A stretch of 64,000 nucleotides of DNA from Neolentinus lepideus HHB14362 ss-1. Lineage: Eukaryota > Basidiomycota > Agaricomycetes > Gloeophyllales > Gloeophyllaceae. The stretch is from contig KV425631.1 of NCBI GenBank assembly GCA_001632425.1, forward strand, positions 4,222-68,221. Reading direction: 5' to 3'. Of this stretch, positions 22,356-34,300 are shown piece by piece (the stretch's first letter is position 1; every line of letters begins with the position of its first letter). Position numbers and translations under genes: made by a program. Under the pieces are notes generated by a model. The model saw only the letters and a program-made list of their open reading frames with translations. It made no database searches and had not been told where the DNA came from.

Positions 22356-22778
22356 TTGCTCCACTCTATTTCAATACTGATGCCGCTGCTTGGGACATAC
22401 TGGGCGTGTCGTGGACGTAAGGCGTTCATGGTTGAGCGGGCATATACTGACCGACTGAATTGGAAGGCTACGTGGACGAGGTTAGTCAGGCCCTATATGC
22501 ATTCGCTCGATCGTATTTATCTGCTGGAGATGCCTGCACCCTTGACACCAGCTGAGATCATCTTCTGCGTTGTTGTGCAGTTATATTTATCTGTTTGCCT
22601 GTACATCTTGATCAGATGCCGCTCCCTAGGGAATCTGATGAACGTCTGCTTGCGCGCTTCGAACTCATCGTACCCTTTTACAGCTGGGCAGTGGGTGTTT
22701 GGTGCATTTCAAGCTCGCGGAGTGTGGGTGTGGGTGTGTCAATATCTTCTGTCTCCGTGGTCAATGGGATATTACTAG
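22356..22778 (+). CDS. Hypothetical protein, unrecognised
   Basis: An open frame of 140 residues whose first codon is TTG. The middle (LTPAEIIFCVVVQLYLSVCLYILI) is a likely membrane helix, and the flanks show no known motif. It follows the membrane-protein gene on the same strand after 126 bp and could be its last exon or a separate fragment. Part of it (22570-22740) is duplicated at 19.9-20.1 kb in a broken frame, so this was probably once coding. I cannot assign a function. Confidence 0.3.
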   Translation: MLHSISILMPLLGTYWACRGRKAFMVERAYTDRLNWKATWTRLVRPYMHSLDRIYLLEMPAPLTPAEIIFCVVVQLYLSVCLYILIRCRSLGNLMNVCLRASNSSYPFTAGQWVFGAFQARGVWVWVCQYLLSPWSMGYY

Positions 22779-22800
22779 CTGTTCTCGTTGATAAAGCTTG

Positions 22801-24393
22801 ACGTGAGTAGTCGGGTTCTGTTCTGGAGCTCTTTACAGCTTTAGACCATATACTATATGCAGTTGGGGTCTGTCGAGGTGCGTGTTTGCTCCAGGCCGGA
22901 TTTTATCATCAGAGGTTCAGCAGCCTACCTGTTTTGGTGTAGCGAAGAGCATGAACTTCAGCGGAGCAAGCAGGTACATTTGGTTTCCAGAGCAGACGAG
23001 TAATTACCTAGGCTCGCTCAGCTGTCAGAATGAAGTCAAATCCAGAATATTTAATAGACCAATACAGTGCCGAGTCTTATGCACCGTCGTCCTGCGCGCT
23101 CCGAACGTTCGTCCTTGCCCAAGCTTGGACCTTTGACGACCCAGCCAGCAATCGGTTTCCAGAACCTCTGGTCGCAGACGAGTAACCCCCCGTGTCTCGC
23201 TCTGCTGTCAGAAAGAAGTCAAGAATGCCGTATGACAGGTTTTCTTCGACCAAAGACCCTATATTATACCTCCGTCCCAGTCGATGCCAGCCAGTGTGGC
23301 ACTATCCATCACTGCTGATTGATTCATCACCAACCAGCATCGACGGTCACTGCCCAGCGCTGATCGGCACCATTCAGCATCAACGCTCACCAGCCTGCCC
23401 CTTACTTGTTCAGAGCTAGAGTCTTAAGTCTCGAAGTTGCTCGATATTGGTAGTATAATCACATTTCCTACTTGTCATAATATAGATACTACAGACGATA
23501 AACCCATATATTATTGGAGAGCAAAACTAAATATTGGCTAAGTTGTCGAGCCACCGTATATACAAGGCGCTAACAGACACTGAATGGGGCGGGGCCCGAG
23601 GGCGTGGTGTGGATCTAACTACCTGTCGATGGGTTTGCTTCGCATCGGCAGCCCCATGCGCAGGAAATCCACAGTTTTCCAACGGTTTGCCGTTAGCTGT
23701 ACGGTAGACATCATGCCACTAGTGCATACTGGCTGGCACATGCAGATCGGTGCAGAGCAGAAGGCAGATGCGGTGCAGATGAAGGCAAAGATAGGCCCTG
23801 TTTTCAAAGGGTATGCGAATATTTGATGGCCACACCATAATTAGCATTCAGCGAGAGTTCCACTGAAACGCAGGGCTTACACAACGGGTATCAATCAAAA
23901 GAATAATGATTCATGCTGCCTGGTTGATGGCATAATTGGATAAGTACTGTAGCTAACATTAAGAGTCTAGGCAGATCATCACGAGCGCCTCGTAGTCACT
24001 ACAACCGCGCACTTACTATGAATGGGGAATCATATACACGTTGAGCAGCGTTTAAGGGCAGATGATGATGCCCACCAGCGCACTTTGGCATAACCATCAT
24101 TACCATGACAAGTTTCGAATCGACGTCGAAGAAACCGACTGCGGACAGACCTAAGTCGAACGAGCTTTCTCACAACTGTGCATTAGGCAACTTCAGCCAT
24201 TGGTTGTATCTTCAAATTATATTCGTACATGGTGCACTGAGATCGAAGATCTCCGCTGCGGGATTTTTGATGGAGGTGCCCATCGAGCAATGACTTATCC
24301 AGATCTTTCGAATTCCCAAGTGGAGGTATGGTTATCTGCAGGTAAACCATCGCTCGTTACCCAAAGACGGTTCGTCCCAGACGGGCAGTGTAC
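22801..24393. other. No gene; anonymous sequence with a short internal direct repeat
   Basis: About 1.6 kb without a supportable coding region. Sequence at about 22975-23050 (GGTTTCCAGA..CAGACGAGTAA and CAGCTGTCAGAA..AAGTCAA) recurs at about 23155-23225. The overlapping open frames at 23584-23826 on both strands show no domain. Confidence 0.45.
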
Positions 24394-26160
24394 TTACACG
24401 ATTTCCCGCTTGCCACCATCCAGAGCAATTGCTAAGTCGCCATCTGAACCTGCCATTTCAGAGTTACCGCGTGCGTGCATCTCTAATTCCATAGACAGGG
24501 CGTGTCGATTTCTTGGACGTACAACCGGGTCCTCGCCGAATTCGTCAGCTACGGACGTCATTGTTCGTCGGACGGCTTCAAATTCAGACAGCTCCTGGGT
24601 AGTGCTGTCTCGATCATTCGAAGGACCGGAGCCGTCGGTGTTTTCCTGCCATTCTCTCAAGTGCAGAAGGAAGCGGGCGGTTAACAATCCTGACAGTCTG
24701 TGAGAATTCGGCATGAGCATTACGACGAAGGACACAGAAAGAAATAGACACCGACGGAAGTGTCAATGCATTCAGTAGTCGCTGGAAAAAACCGGTCTTG
24801 GGGGAGGTCTCGGCTGGTTGTGTAGCTGTCAGCGACATAAGGTACGTACCGTAAGCTGTCACCCGGAAATCAGTCAGCTGGTCGGGCAAAAGAGATCCGT
24901 ACTCCATAGACTCACGAAATTCAGAATCACGGTAGTCAAAGTGAAGATAGACATGATACTAGGGTCCGCGTCAGATTGGTCGTCATATTCAGCGTCGCTA
25001 ATGTGAACTGACCAGAAGTATAAGACACCTGGAGAACAGGACTCAGCAAACACCAGACATAAATTTCAAGAGTCTCAACACACCTTGCTCTAATATGAGA
25101 TAGAAAAACCCTCTCTTCTGTTCCTTCAAAGGAAGACCATTGGATTTGATTGCCTGTACGCTCCGCAGAGTTGTTAAGACCGCAGATGAGAATTCGAACA
25201 CCACCATCAATATCGACAGTAATCCACTGGCTGTCGGACCATTGTAACGAGGGATATTTCAACGGAGAAGCATCAATTGATCCGAACCTATAGCATTATC
25301 TGCAAGACCGGTTAAGCTTTGAAATCCGTCTCGATTGCACCGCTGCTACCTACCTGAGCTTCCAACACATTTCAGCCCTGGTACATGAGCCTATGCGGTT
25401 GTTGTCAGCGTAAAAATTACTTCGAAGGCGAGGACACAGACAATGTCGAGCGCCATACATACTGCACCAAGTAGGCCAAGATAAGCGAGTATCAGGCGAC
25501 TCCGGGAGAAGACAGCGTATGCACGCAGCGTGAACACGACTGCGGATATTGATGGTTAGTAGTGAGCCGGGAAGAGGTGCTCCAGTACAACTGACCGATA
25601 ACAGCTGCTCTACCCAGCACACTAATGGCTCCGATGACTTTGTACCATGAATTACAACTCCACGTATAAGTCAGTACCAACATAAGGGCTACTTGGCTGT
25701 TCATCGCACTTGACATGAGACATTATTACGAGCTCCTCACAAAATTGAAGCAGCGGGTTCTCACCCTCTGAAGTTCGCCAGAGGCAGCAAGAACATAGAG
25801 GACGTTCGCCAATAGAGCGTATCGACAGCAGACGTAGAGAACGGTGGATAGGCGGAGCCGAGAACCCCAAATATATTTCACCTCTGCAGTCAAGGTTGGA
25901 TGAGAAGTACTAGTAGTGAATGTACAGGGAGCTCACCTTTTGCGAACGTTAAAGCGTAGTCATAATAAAGGAGAGCTGAATCCCCGATGTGTTAATTTCT
26001 GTTGTCCGACACCGCATTTTCAACGCTTACCGAGGCTCGAATATTGGATGCGAAATTCAAGGAAGCTGTTATTGAGACGAGTAGTAGGTTAGAACCAGAC
26101 GCCGCTCGGCTAGGAACTCACGCACTGTGTATAGGCCGCTGTGATAGCGCGACTGGACAT
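24394..26160 (-). CDS. DUF6533 multi-pass membrane protein, paralog A
   Basis: The protein starts with MSSRAITAAYTQ (ATG at 26158-26160), as in paralogs B and C. The diagnostic DUF6533 segment follows: LLYYDYALTFAK joined across an intron to EVKYIWGSR, then LSTVLYVCCRYALLANVLYVL, CNSWYKVIGAISVLGRAAVIG and TLRAYAVFSR. Later exons give VVFEFSSAVLTTLRSVQAI and FFYLILEQG. The soluble tail (LLTARFLLHLREWQ, ELSEFEAVRRTM, EFGEDPVVR) ends at a stop at 24394. About seven helices are expected. DUF6533 proteins are numerous in Agaricomycetes and have no established function. I saw no break in the exons I joined. Paralog A is clearly more diverged than B and C are from each other. Confidence 0.85.
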
Positions 26161-27228
26161 TGGACAGTGACCGTTGGGCGAATTAAATGAGGAAGTATTG
26201 GAAAACTGAGGATTGTGTGCATTAATCTTCTTGTCTATCGGTCCTCTTATACTCAACAAAATCTAGGGAAAGATTGCTTGACAGTGCCTATCTGAGAACA
26301 GATCAGGAGGGTTCTAGCTTCAATGAATCAATGAACAGGCGAAAGCAGAAGGAGTACCTGACGTGAGTCTCGAACAGACTAATTGACACTCATGCTATGT
26401 GATTGGCGCTCTGACCGAGCATGAATAGTCGTCAGGTCTACTCGAGTCATGAACCGAGTTCAAGGCACTCAGCCAAGGTATATAATCGCCATGCCCACGG
26501 ATGACAGCTTCAAACAGAGATAATGCCCTAACAGATGCGAGTACTGTAGATGAAAGTAGTTCATTGGGTAAACAGACGCACGTTCAGTAGCCCGTCTGCG
26601 AATCGAGAGCCTAACATAAAAACAACTTCTCGATATCCTCACGCAGAAATAGAACACTGCCACCTTTGTCCCATCTAGGACATGGATAGTCAGACGCACA
26701 GGGACGGTCAAGGAGCTTACTTCGCGAAGCACTCATTTCCGGATTCCAATATGCTTTAACCAAGTCACCAGCCCTATGACGAAGGCATGCAAGGAAAGCC
26801 TCTCTGAACCATAATGAGAGTACGCATGCCCTGCTCTCGTCCTTCGAACATATAGCTAGGATATGGAACTAGATTCATCTGTACTGCAAAACGGAAATAT
26901 GAGCTGAAGACCTCAAGACTGATATAAGGTTCGCGCACCCTCAGGTTTCCCTGTTATTTTGGGAGTGTGAACGAAACACAAGGTCTGTCGATCAGGGTCA
27001 TAGGATCATACAAGGACATGATGTTGCCGTCCTAAACAGTTTACACGTTACCTTTGTAGAAGATTCTCCCTATCGTCTGTCAGGAGTTATAGCTGTGCTG
27101 TTCTGTTCCGTTGTCCATTCAATATTTATCGCTGGCAGGAACGCATACATCACATCACCAAAGCCCTTCGGTATCCTCCGCCTAAAGCAATCCAGCTTGC
27201 TATTTTGGATGCTGATTGAGCGTCCTGT
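26161..27228. other. Intergenic between DUF6533 paralogs A and B
   Basis: About 1.07 kb with no gene. Most of it has a counterpart at 31540-32290, so it predates the segmental duplication. At 26352-26437 there is an 8-bp closing stem (ACCTGACG with CGTCAGGT on the minus strand) around smaller hairpins, which looks like a structured relic. It is discussed under findings. Confidence 0.5.
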
Positions 27229-29007
27229 CTATACCACGGCCCGCCTCTTCCCTTCCTTCACCGACGTGAACATTTCTCCAGCATCCTCGTCCTTGTCCCT
27301 CGATTGAGAGGCGACCGGCTCAAGCTCAACAGGCAGAGCGTCTCTACGTCTTTCGCGAACTACAGGGTCTTCCCCGAAGTCGTCCACAAGGGAGGTTATA
27401 GTCCGCCGAACCGCTTCAAATTCCGATAATTCGTGGTTCCTTTCATTCCCGGGAGTCGACTTGGAACCTGAAACGACCGCATCCGAGTCCCGCTCCCATC
27501 GCCGTAGATGTAGAATAAAGCGGGCCGTCAATAATCCGGAGAGTCTTTATAATTGAAGCATATGCACTGTCACGAAACGCAGAAGATCAGGAAGTGCGCT
27601 GCTCACGGTAGTGTCAGAGCATTCAGAAGCCTTTGAAACAATCCGGTCTTGAAGAGGTGTCGGTCATGTTCCGATCCCAGGAAATACCTCACTCACCGTA
27701 CGCTAAAGGACGAATGTCAATAAATGTAGACAAGACCTGAATCACTGAAGACAACTTACGAAGTTAAGAATAACGGCGCCCATTGTAAACACCGACAACA
27801 CACTACGGCCCTTAGTACATCCTTCACTAGTCGCAATAAACGCGAAATCTCACCAAAAATATAAGACACCTTATTCCATTAACATAAGAGGAGATCTCGA
27901 AAAAAATGCGGGCAGCCATATCGTACCTTGTTCTAATATCAGATAGAAAAACCCCGTCTTTTGCTCTTTCCAGGTGAGGCCGTTGCCCTTCAGAGCCTGC
28001 ACGCTCCGGATGGTTGTGAGGATGGCCGACGAAAATTCAAACACCACCATCAATATAGATAGGAGCTCATTTGCTGGTGGTCAACCACGTCAGATTGTTC
28101 CCTAAGCTAGAATAGCGAAGTCACGACACCTATAGGGATGCCTTCACAAATGATAACAACATGAACAGCTCGCAGTGGTAGGTAGAGTTGCGTGCTTACT
28201 TGAGCTACCAACACAGCGCAAACCGGGAACATGGGTCTACACCGTTGCCGATCAGCAGCGAGCGAAGAACCGGAAACACGGTGTACTGACAATATCTAGG
28301 GCAACGCATACTGCTCCAACTGTGCCAAGGTAGGCCAGCACTAGGCGATTTCGGGAGTAGACGGCATATGCGCGGAGTGTGAACACACCTGTATATACCT
28401 CTAATCAGAACCACCGCAAAGGTGGAACGTATCGATACTTGGTAACTCACCGATAACAGCTGCCCGACCCAGTACGCTGATGGCGCCAATAAACTTGTAC
28501 CATGTATTGCAGCTGGAAACGACCGTCAGGCCAATACCAAGACGTAGAAGCATCTTGTGCCCACTGGAGTCGTTTATTAGTGACATCCATACATGCATGA
28601 TTTTATGGACACATACCCTTTGATGAAGCTTGCCCGCCACCGCCAAGAGATATAACACATTGGCCAGCAATGCGTATCGGCAAAATATGTACAGAATGGT
28701 CGAGAGACGAAACCTTGACCTCCAGATATATTTCACCTCTTTGAACGATTAGAGGTCGACGTGACGCGAGCGGCGATAAATCGTACCTCGAGGGAATGTC
28801 AGAGCATAGTCATAGTAGAGTAAAGCTACGTGTAGTCTGGTCAGATGCGATCGCTCTACACGTTTATGTCGGCGATACCAATGCTCGCGTATTGGATCCG
28901 AAACTGGAGGTAACTATGAAGGAAACATGCCTTAAATGAGACACATATGCTTATGCTTAGGATGTGACTCACTGTGTGTACGCTGCTTTGATAGCCTTGC
29001 TCGACAT
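27229..29007 (-). CDS. DUF6533 multi-pass membrane protein, paralog B
   Basis: It begins MSSKAIKAAYTQ (ATG at 29005-29007). The DUF6533 exons read REVKYIWRSRFRLSTILYI, FCRYALLANVLYLLAVAGKL, CNTWYKFIGAISVLGRAAVIG and YAVYSRNRLVLAYLG. The later helix VVFEFSSAILTTIRSVQAL leads to GFFYLILEQG, and the soluble tail with LTARFILHLRRWE and FGEDPVVRERRRD ends SVKEGKRRAVV at 27229. It is the better preserved member of the B/C pair, since its tail frame matches paralog A through to the stop. Function is unknown; a membrane receptor or sensor is only a guess. It lies within duplication unit 1. Confidence 0.85.
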
Positions 29008-31384
29008 GACTAAAAAATGCTCCTGAGAGGGTGCGGGGAAAGGTAAGGTGGAGTAATAGCTGTTCGTTCGAGTCTTCTTATCGCGGCAACTGTGTTGTAA
29101 TTCATGAAGGATAGAGTTCGAAACAAGGCGCTCTATGATCCTCATCCCTGCGGGCTGAATCGATGGCTGATCCAGCTAAGGACGCCCAAGCTCCAACAAA
29201 ATGATATGAACCCATCTCCTTGGCCGAGTACAGATGGTCTCCGTGTGGACCGCCATTAATCGAACATGTTCGCCATATTCTCCCAGAAAAACTCCTTATG
29301 AAGCAGGAATCTTGATTCTTCCGTGCTCCTTTTCGGTCGTAGTTTGATTAGTCAGTGGAGGATATGGTAATACAACGGTGCAATACAAAGGATAACTCAA
29401 CGTTCAACCAACTTGATCTTGATTGAGGCTTTGCCCAGTTGAAACGGGGTGCAAAGACCTGATATCCCCAAAACAGCTCATTGCCGATAGTATTAGATAC
29501 ATGTTCCAAGACCGCAGGGCGAGTCATGGCATGAATGATATTTGCGACTCGGATAACCGCGCAAAGCAGTAAACCGCCGGTGCCATATGCAGGGACCTAT
29601 GTGCAAACCCTACTTAAAGCATTACCCATTCCCTAGAACAACCCGGCGCACCTTTCCCAATACATATGACCTGTATCAATGTATACCCCGCGGGATGTTC
29701 CTGCAGAGCTTCCATTCAGCCAGGCGTTCTATCTTCGTCACGAGCGCAGTCCTGACCGACGAACGTGCACGTGCCGAGCCAATAGAGAATACAGCCGACC
29801 AGTCCCCATCGTCTTCTAACTCTGTATAACCTCTGTCCGATGATTCCCATCGTCATGGTATGCGGATCTTTGTTAGCGCCTATGGACGGAGGAGCGTTGT
29901 AGTCTTCTCCTCCGACCAGTACTCTAGCGCTATGGCGCGGGCGGTGGTCGCGTGACTGAAGGGCCCTGCCTAGTCGACAGATATGCGTTGATGTCTGGAT
30001 ATGAGATCTTTCAGCTCCTACATGCACTTCCTCTCATCAGCGCGGCTCGCAGCTGTTGTATAGATGGAACACTGTGGCACTCATCTTTCTCCGTCGGTTC
30101 GAGTCTAGCCCGACCCGGTAACTAGACATCTTTTTAGCGCCAGAAATACCATAGATGAGTCGCGAGTATCCAGGATCCGGTGGAGAGGGTGCGTATAGTA
30201 CACATATAGCTGCATTCAGAGTCCAAGACTATCTTAAGCTTCTATATGAACGCGTTCTGTCGATCATCACGGTCTGATCACAGAGCGACAGAGATAGCAG
30301 CACCATGTTTAGCAGCGATGGTGGCATTACTTAGACCCTTCACACAGGCGTGGTCCTGCTGGACACTGCACAGGCCATTGTCTTGAGAGGGAGGAAGTGT
30401 ACATGGACATATCAAGCAAGGTATAATGCGGGTATTAAGCTGAAATCTCCATGACCTTCAACGAAGCGACTCACAAGGGCAATGCAGTTGTTCGGCGTAA
30501 CTAGACTCAATATAGCTGCTTGTGAACCATCCTCTGCCATCTAATGTATTTTGATGCTCTGTCTTTAGACCACAGCCAAAAGCAGTGCGAAGCGAAGTGC
30601 GCGAGTATCACAACAAAGCGAGGTTAGATTATTGGCTGCTGACGTATCCATGGACCAGCAGCATAGATACACAAAAATGCAGCATTCTGATCCGAGTTAG
30701 TTACGTACGATCTCGTGGGTGCGTGCATGTCATAGTATGCGCAACTGTGTTAGGTTTGTCAAGTCAAACACGAACGGTCCACGGACAAAACAATCGTCGA
30801 AAGATGCGGCAGAAATCGTATAAATCTTGAAGCGAAGCCTTAAGACCAATTGGCGAGTTTCAAGGACCAAACCTGAGCGAACAGTTGAATTGAGCAGCCA
30901 TGAACTGTTTCCAACGCGCCCGCCGCCGAAGACAACTAGGCTCTTGAACATTTTCGATAGCACTGGCAGCTGTAGCATGCTTCCGCACAGCCACAGTCTT
31001 AATTCTAGCCGGATCGGCCCGTGAGATCTATGCCGCATTATATTTGAGTCCTCTGCTTATACCGTGTCCTCTGTATGACTCTTGGATGACTCTATACTCT
31101 ATAACATATCTTGCGGTTCCACTGATAGAATCGTCTCCTCTGGAAGTAACTCGTCCTGAAGTCGGTTCTCGCGAATGGTACAAGACAGTGGTCGCTCGAG
31201 AACGGAAGTATTGTGGTTGAGCGCATCGAGAGGGCACTCGTCCTTGCCGACTTTCCTGTACATCGTAGGGCGAGAAGTCTTAGTTTGAGAAGGTAGAGGT
31301 CCAGTACCACAATCGATCGAAGGCGTCCGATATCTCCTGAGCTATTCTCATAGATTGGGGGATCTGCAGAGGGAGTTATGGACC
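29008..31384. other. No gene; region upstream of paralog B with a roughly 1-kb insertion
   Basis: 2.4 kb without a supportable gene. From 29150 to 30170 the sequence is absent from duplication unit 2 and may be an insertion. It contains a minus-strand frame (29716-30027) with a possible membrane helix (GLVGCILYWLGTCTFVG) but no known domain. From 30180 to 30930 the sequence is shared with unit 2. The remainder, up to 31384, is unique and separates the two units. Confidence 0.5.
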
Positions 31385-34300
31385 GGAACTTCCAACGCTT
31401 ACCGACGCTCGAGTATTGGATGCGAAATTGAATGAAGCTGTTATTGAGGCGGATAGCAGGTTAGAATCAGACCCCGCTCAGCTAGGAACTCACTGTGACA
31501 GCGCCACTTGACATTGGACAGTGATCCTCAGGCGAAATAAATGAGGAAGTATCGGAAGGAAGACCTGAGGATGGTGTGGGTTAACCGTCTCGTCCATCTG
31601 TCCTCTTATACTCAACAAAATCTATGGAAAGACTGATTGTCAGAGTCAATCTGAGGTTAGATCAGGAGAATCCTAGCTTCAATGAATCAATGGATCGGCG
31701 AAACATGGCAGTAGGAGTGCCTGGTATGAGTCTCAAACAGACTAACTGGCACTCATGCTATGAGACCGAATATGAATAGTCGTCAGGTCTATTCGCGTCA
31801 TAATTCAAGGCACTCAACCCGAGATAGGGTGGAAGTGTATATATGATCGCCATGCCCGCGGATGTTAAACAGAAAAGATGCCTTAACAGATGCGATTACT
31901 ATACATGAAAGTGGGTGACCAGCGGAAAAGGACATAGTTCGTTAAATAAACAGATATCCGTTTGTGCTGCAAAACGGAAACATGTGCTGAAGACCCCAAC
32001 ACAGTACTGATATAAAGTTCGCGCTGCCCAGGCTTCCCTGTTATATTCGGGGTGAGAATGAAACACAAGGTCTGTCAATCAGGGCATCGGATCTGACAAG
32101 GACAGCGTGTTACCGTCGTAAAAAGTTTACACCGTTATCTTTACGTTAGGATGGTCTCCGCATCGTCTGTCAGGAGTCATGATTATGCTGTTCCGCTGCC
32201 CGTTCGATACTTACCGCAGCCAGGAATACACACATCGCCCAAGGCCTTCAATATCCTCAGCCCAAAGCAAGGCAATCCAATCCCGCTTGTTACTCTGAAT
32301 GCTGATTGAGCATCCTACCTATACCATGGCCCGCCTCTTCCCTTCCTTCACCGACATGAACTTCTCTCCAGGATCGTCGTCCTTGTCTCTCGATCGATTG
32401 AGAGGCGACTGGGTCGCGCTCAACAGGCAGAGTGTCTCGATGTCTTTCGCGAACTACAGGGTCCTCTCCGAACTCGTCAACGAGCGAGGTCATAGTCCGC
32501 CGAACCGCTTCAAATTCCGACAATTCCTGATTCCTTTCATTTCCGGGAGTCGACTTGCCACCTGAAACGACCGCATCCGAGTTACGCTCCCATCGTCGCA
32601 GATGTAGAACAAAGCGGGCGGTCAATAACCCAGAGAGCCTTTATAATTGAAGTATGTGCACTGTCACGAAAAGTAGGAGATCGGAAAGGGCACCGCTCAC
32701 GGTAATGTTAGAGCATTCAGAAGCCTCTGAAGCAGTCCGGTCTTGAAATGGCGTCGGTCATATTCCGAACCCAAGAGAGAGCTCACCCACCGTGCGCTCA
32801 ATGACGAATGTCAATAAATGTAGACAAGACCTGAATAATGACGGCACTCAATCCAAACACTGACATCGCACTACGGCCCTTAGTACATCTTTCATTAGTC
32901 TCAATAAACGCAAAGCCTCACCCAAAATACAAGAAACCTTGTTGCATCAACATAAGAAGAGATCTCGAAAAAAAATGCGGGCAAACATATCGTACCTTGT
33001 TCTAAGATCAGATAGAAAAATCCAGTCTTCTGCTCTTTCCAGCTGAGGCCGTTACCCTTCAGAGCCTGCACACTCCGGGTCGTTGTGAGGATAGCCGAGG
33101 AAAATTCAAACACGACCATCAATATAGATAGGAGTTCATTTGCTGGTGGTCAACAACGTGAGATTTGATCTCTGAGCTGGAATAGCTGAATCACGACACC
33201 TATAGGAATGCCTTCACAAACAACAGTAACGACATGAACAACTCGCGGAGGTAGGTAGAGTTGCGTGCTTACTTGAGCTACCAACGCAACGCAAACCGGG
33301 AACATGGGTCTACGCCTTATCCGATCAGCAGCGAGCGAAGAACCGGAAACCCAGTGCACTGACAATATCTAGAGCAACGCAGCCTGCTCCAAGAGTGCCT
33401 AAGTACGCCAGCACTATTCGGTTTCGGGAGTAGACGGCGTATGCGCGAAGTGTGAGTACAGCTGTATATATCCCCAATTAAAACGACCACAAAGGTAGAA
33501 CGTATCGAGTATTTGGTAACTCGCCGATAACAGCTGCCCGGCCCAGTACGCTTATGACGCCAATGACCTTGTACCATGTATTGCAGCTGAAAATGACGGT
33601 CAAGCCTATACCGAGACGTAGCGACATTTGGTGCCCACTGAAGTTGTTTGTTAGTGTCATTCATACAAGTGTGATTTTATGGACACATACCCTTTGATGA
33701 AGCTTGCCCGCCACCGCCAAGAGATATAACACATTGGCCAGCAATGTATACCGGCAAAATATGTACAGAATGGCCGAGAGACGAAATCTGGACCCCCAGA
33801 TATATTTCACCTCTTTGATACAGTTAGAGGCGGATGCGACGAAAGCAGGCATGAATTGTACCTCGGGGGAATGTCAGAGCATAGTCATAGTAGAATAAGG
33901 CTACGTTTAGTCTGGTCATGTGTGACCACTCTACACATTTATGTCGGTAATACCAATGCTCGCATATTGGATACGAAATTGGAGGTAACTATGAAGGAAA
34001 CGCGCCTTCAATGAGAGACACATGCTTATGTTTAGGAAGTAACTCACTGTGTGTACGCTGCTGTGATGGCTTTACTCGACATTATCATGAAAGGATGCGG
34101 GGAAAGGTGAGGAGATTTAGTAGCTGGTTCGTTTCAGTCTTGTTATCGCGGCAATCTGGGTTGTAATTCGTGGAAAACAGAGTTCGAAACAAGGCACTGT
34201 AATCCCCATCCCTGCAGCAGAAATGTCACAGATACGTCGCAAGTGAATTCGATGGAGGGAGCTTATGGTGCACATATAGCTGCATTCGGAATCCAAGACT

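Larger units (their letters stand above)
26020..30940. repeat. Segmental duplication, unit 1 (contains paralog B and the paralog-A 5' region)
   Basis: Long stretches match unit 2 (31385-34950) in the same order and orientation. They cover the first exons and upstream region of paralog A (26030-26480 with 31390-31840), the whole of paralog B with paralog C, the sequence upstream of B (29040-29150 with 34120-34210), and a distal block (30180-30930 with 34250-34940). Unit 1 has roughly 1 kb extra at about 29150-30170. Confidence 0.85.

Noticed and set aside
26352..26437. A functional tRNA gene
   Set aside because: The acceptor-like stem is good but the distances between arms and the T-loop position do not fit a tRNA, and no anticodon arm could be formed. 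It is kept only as a possible relic.
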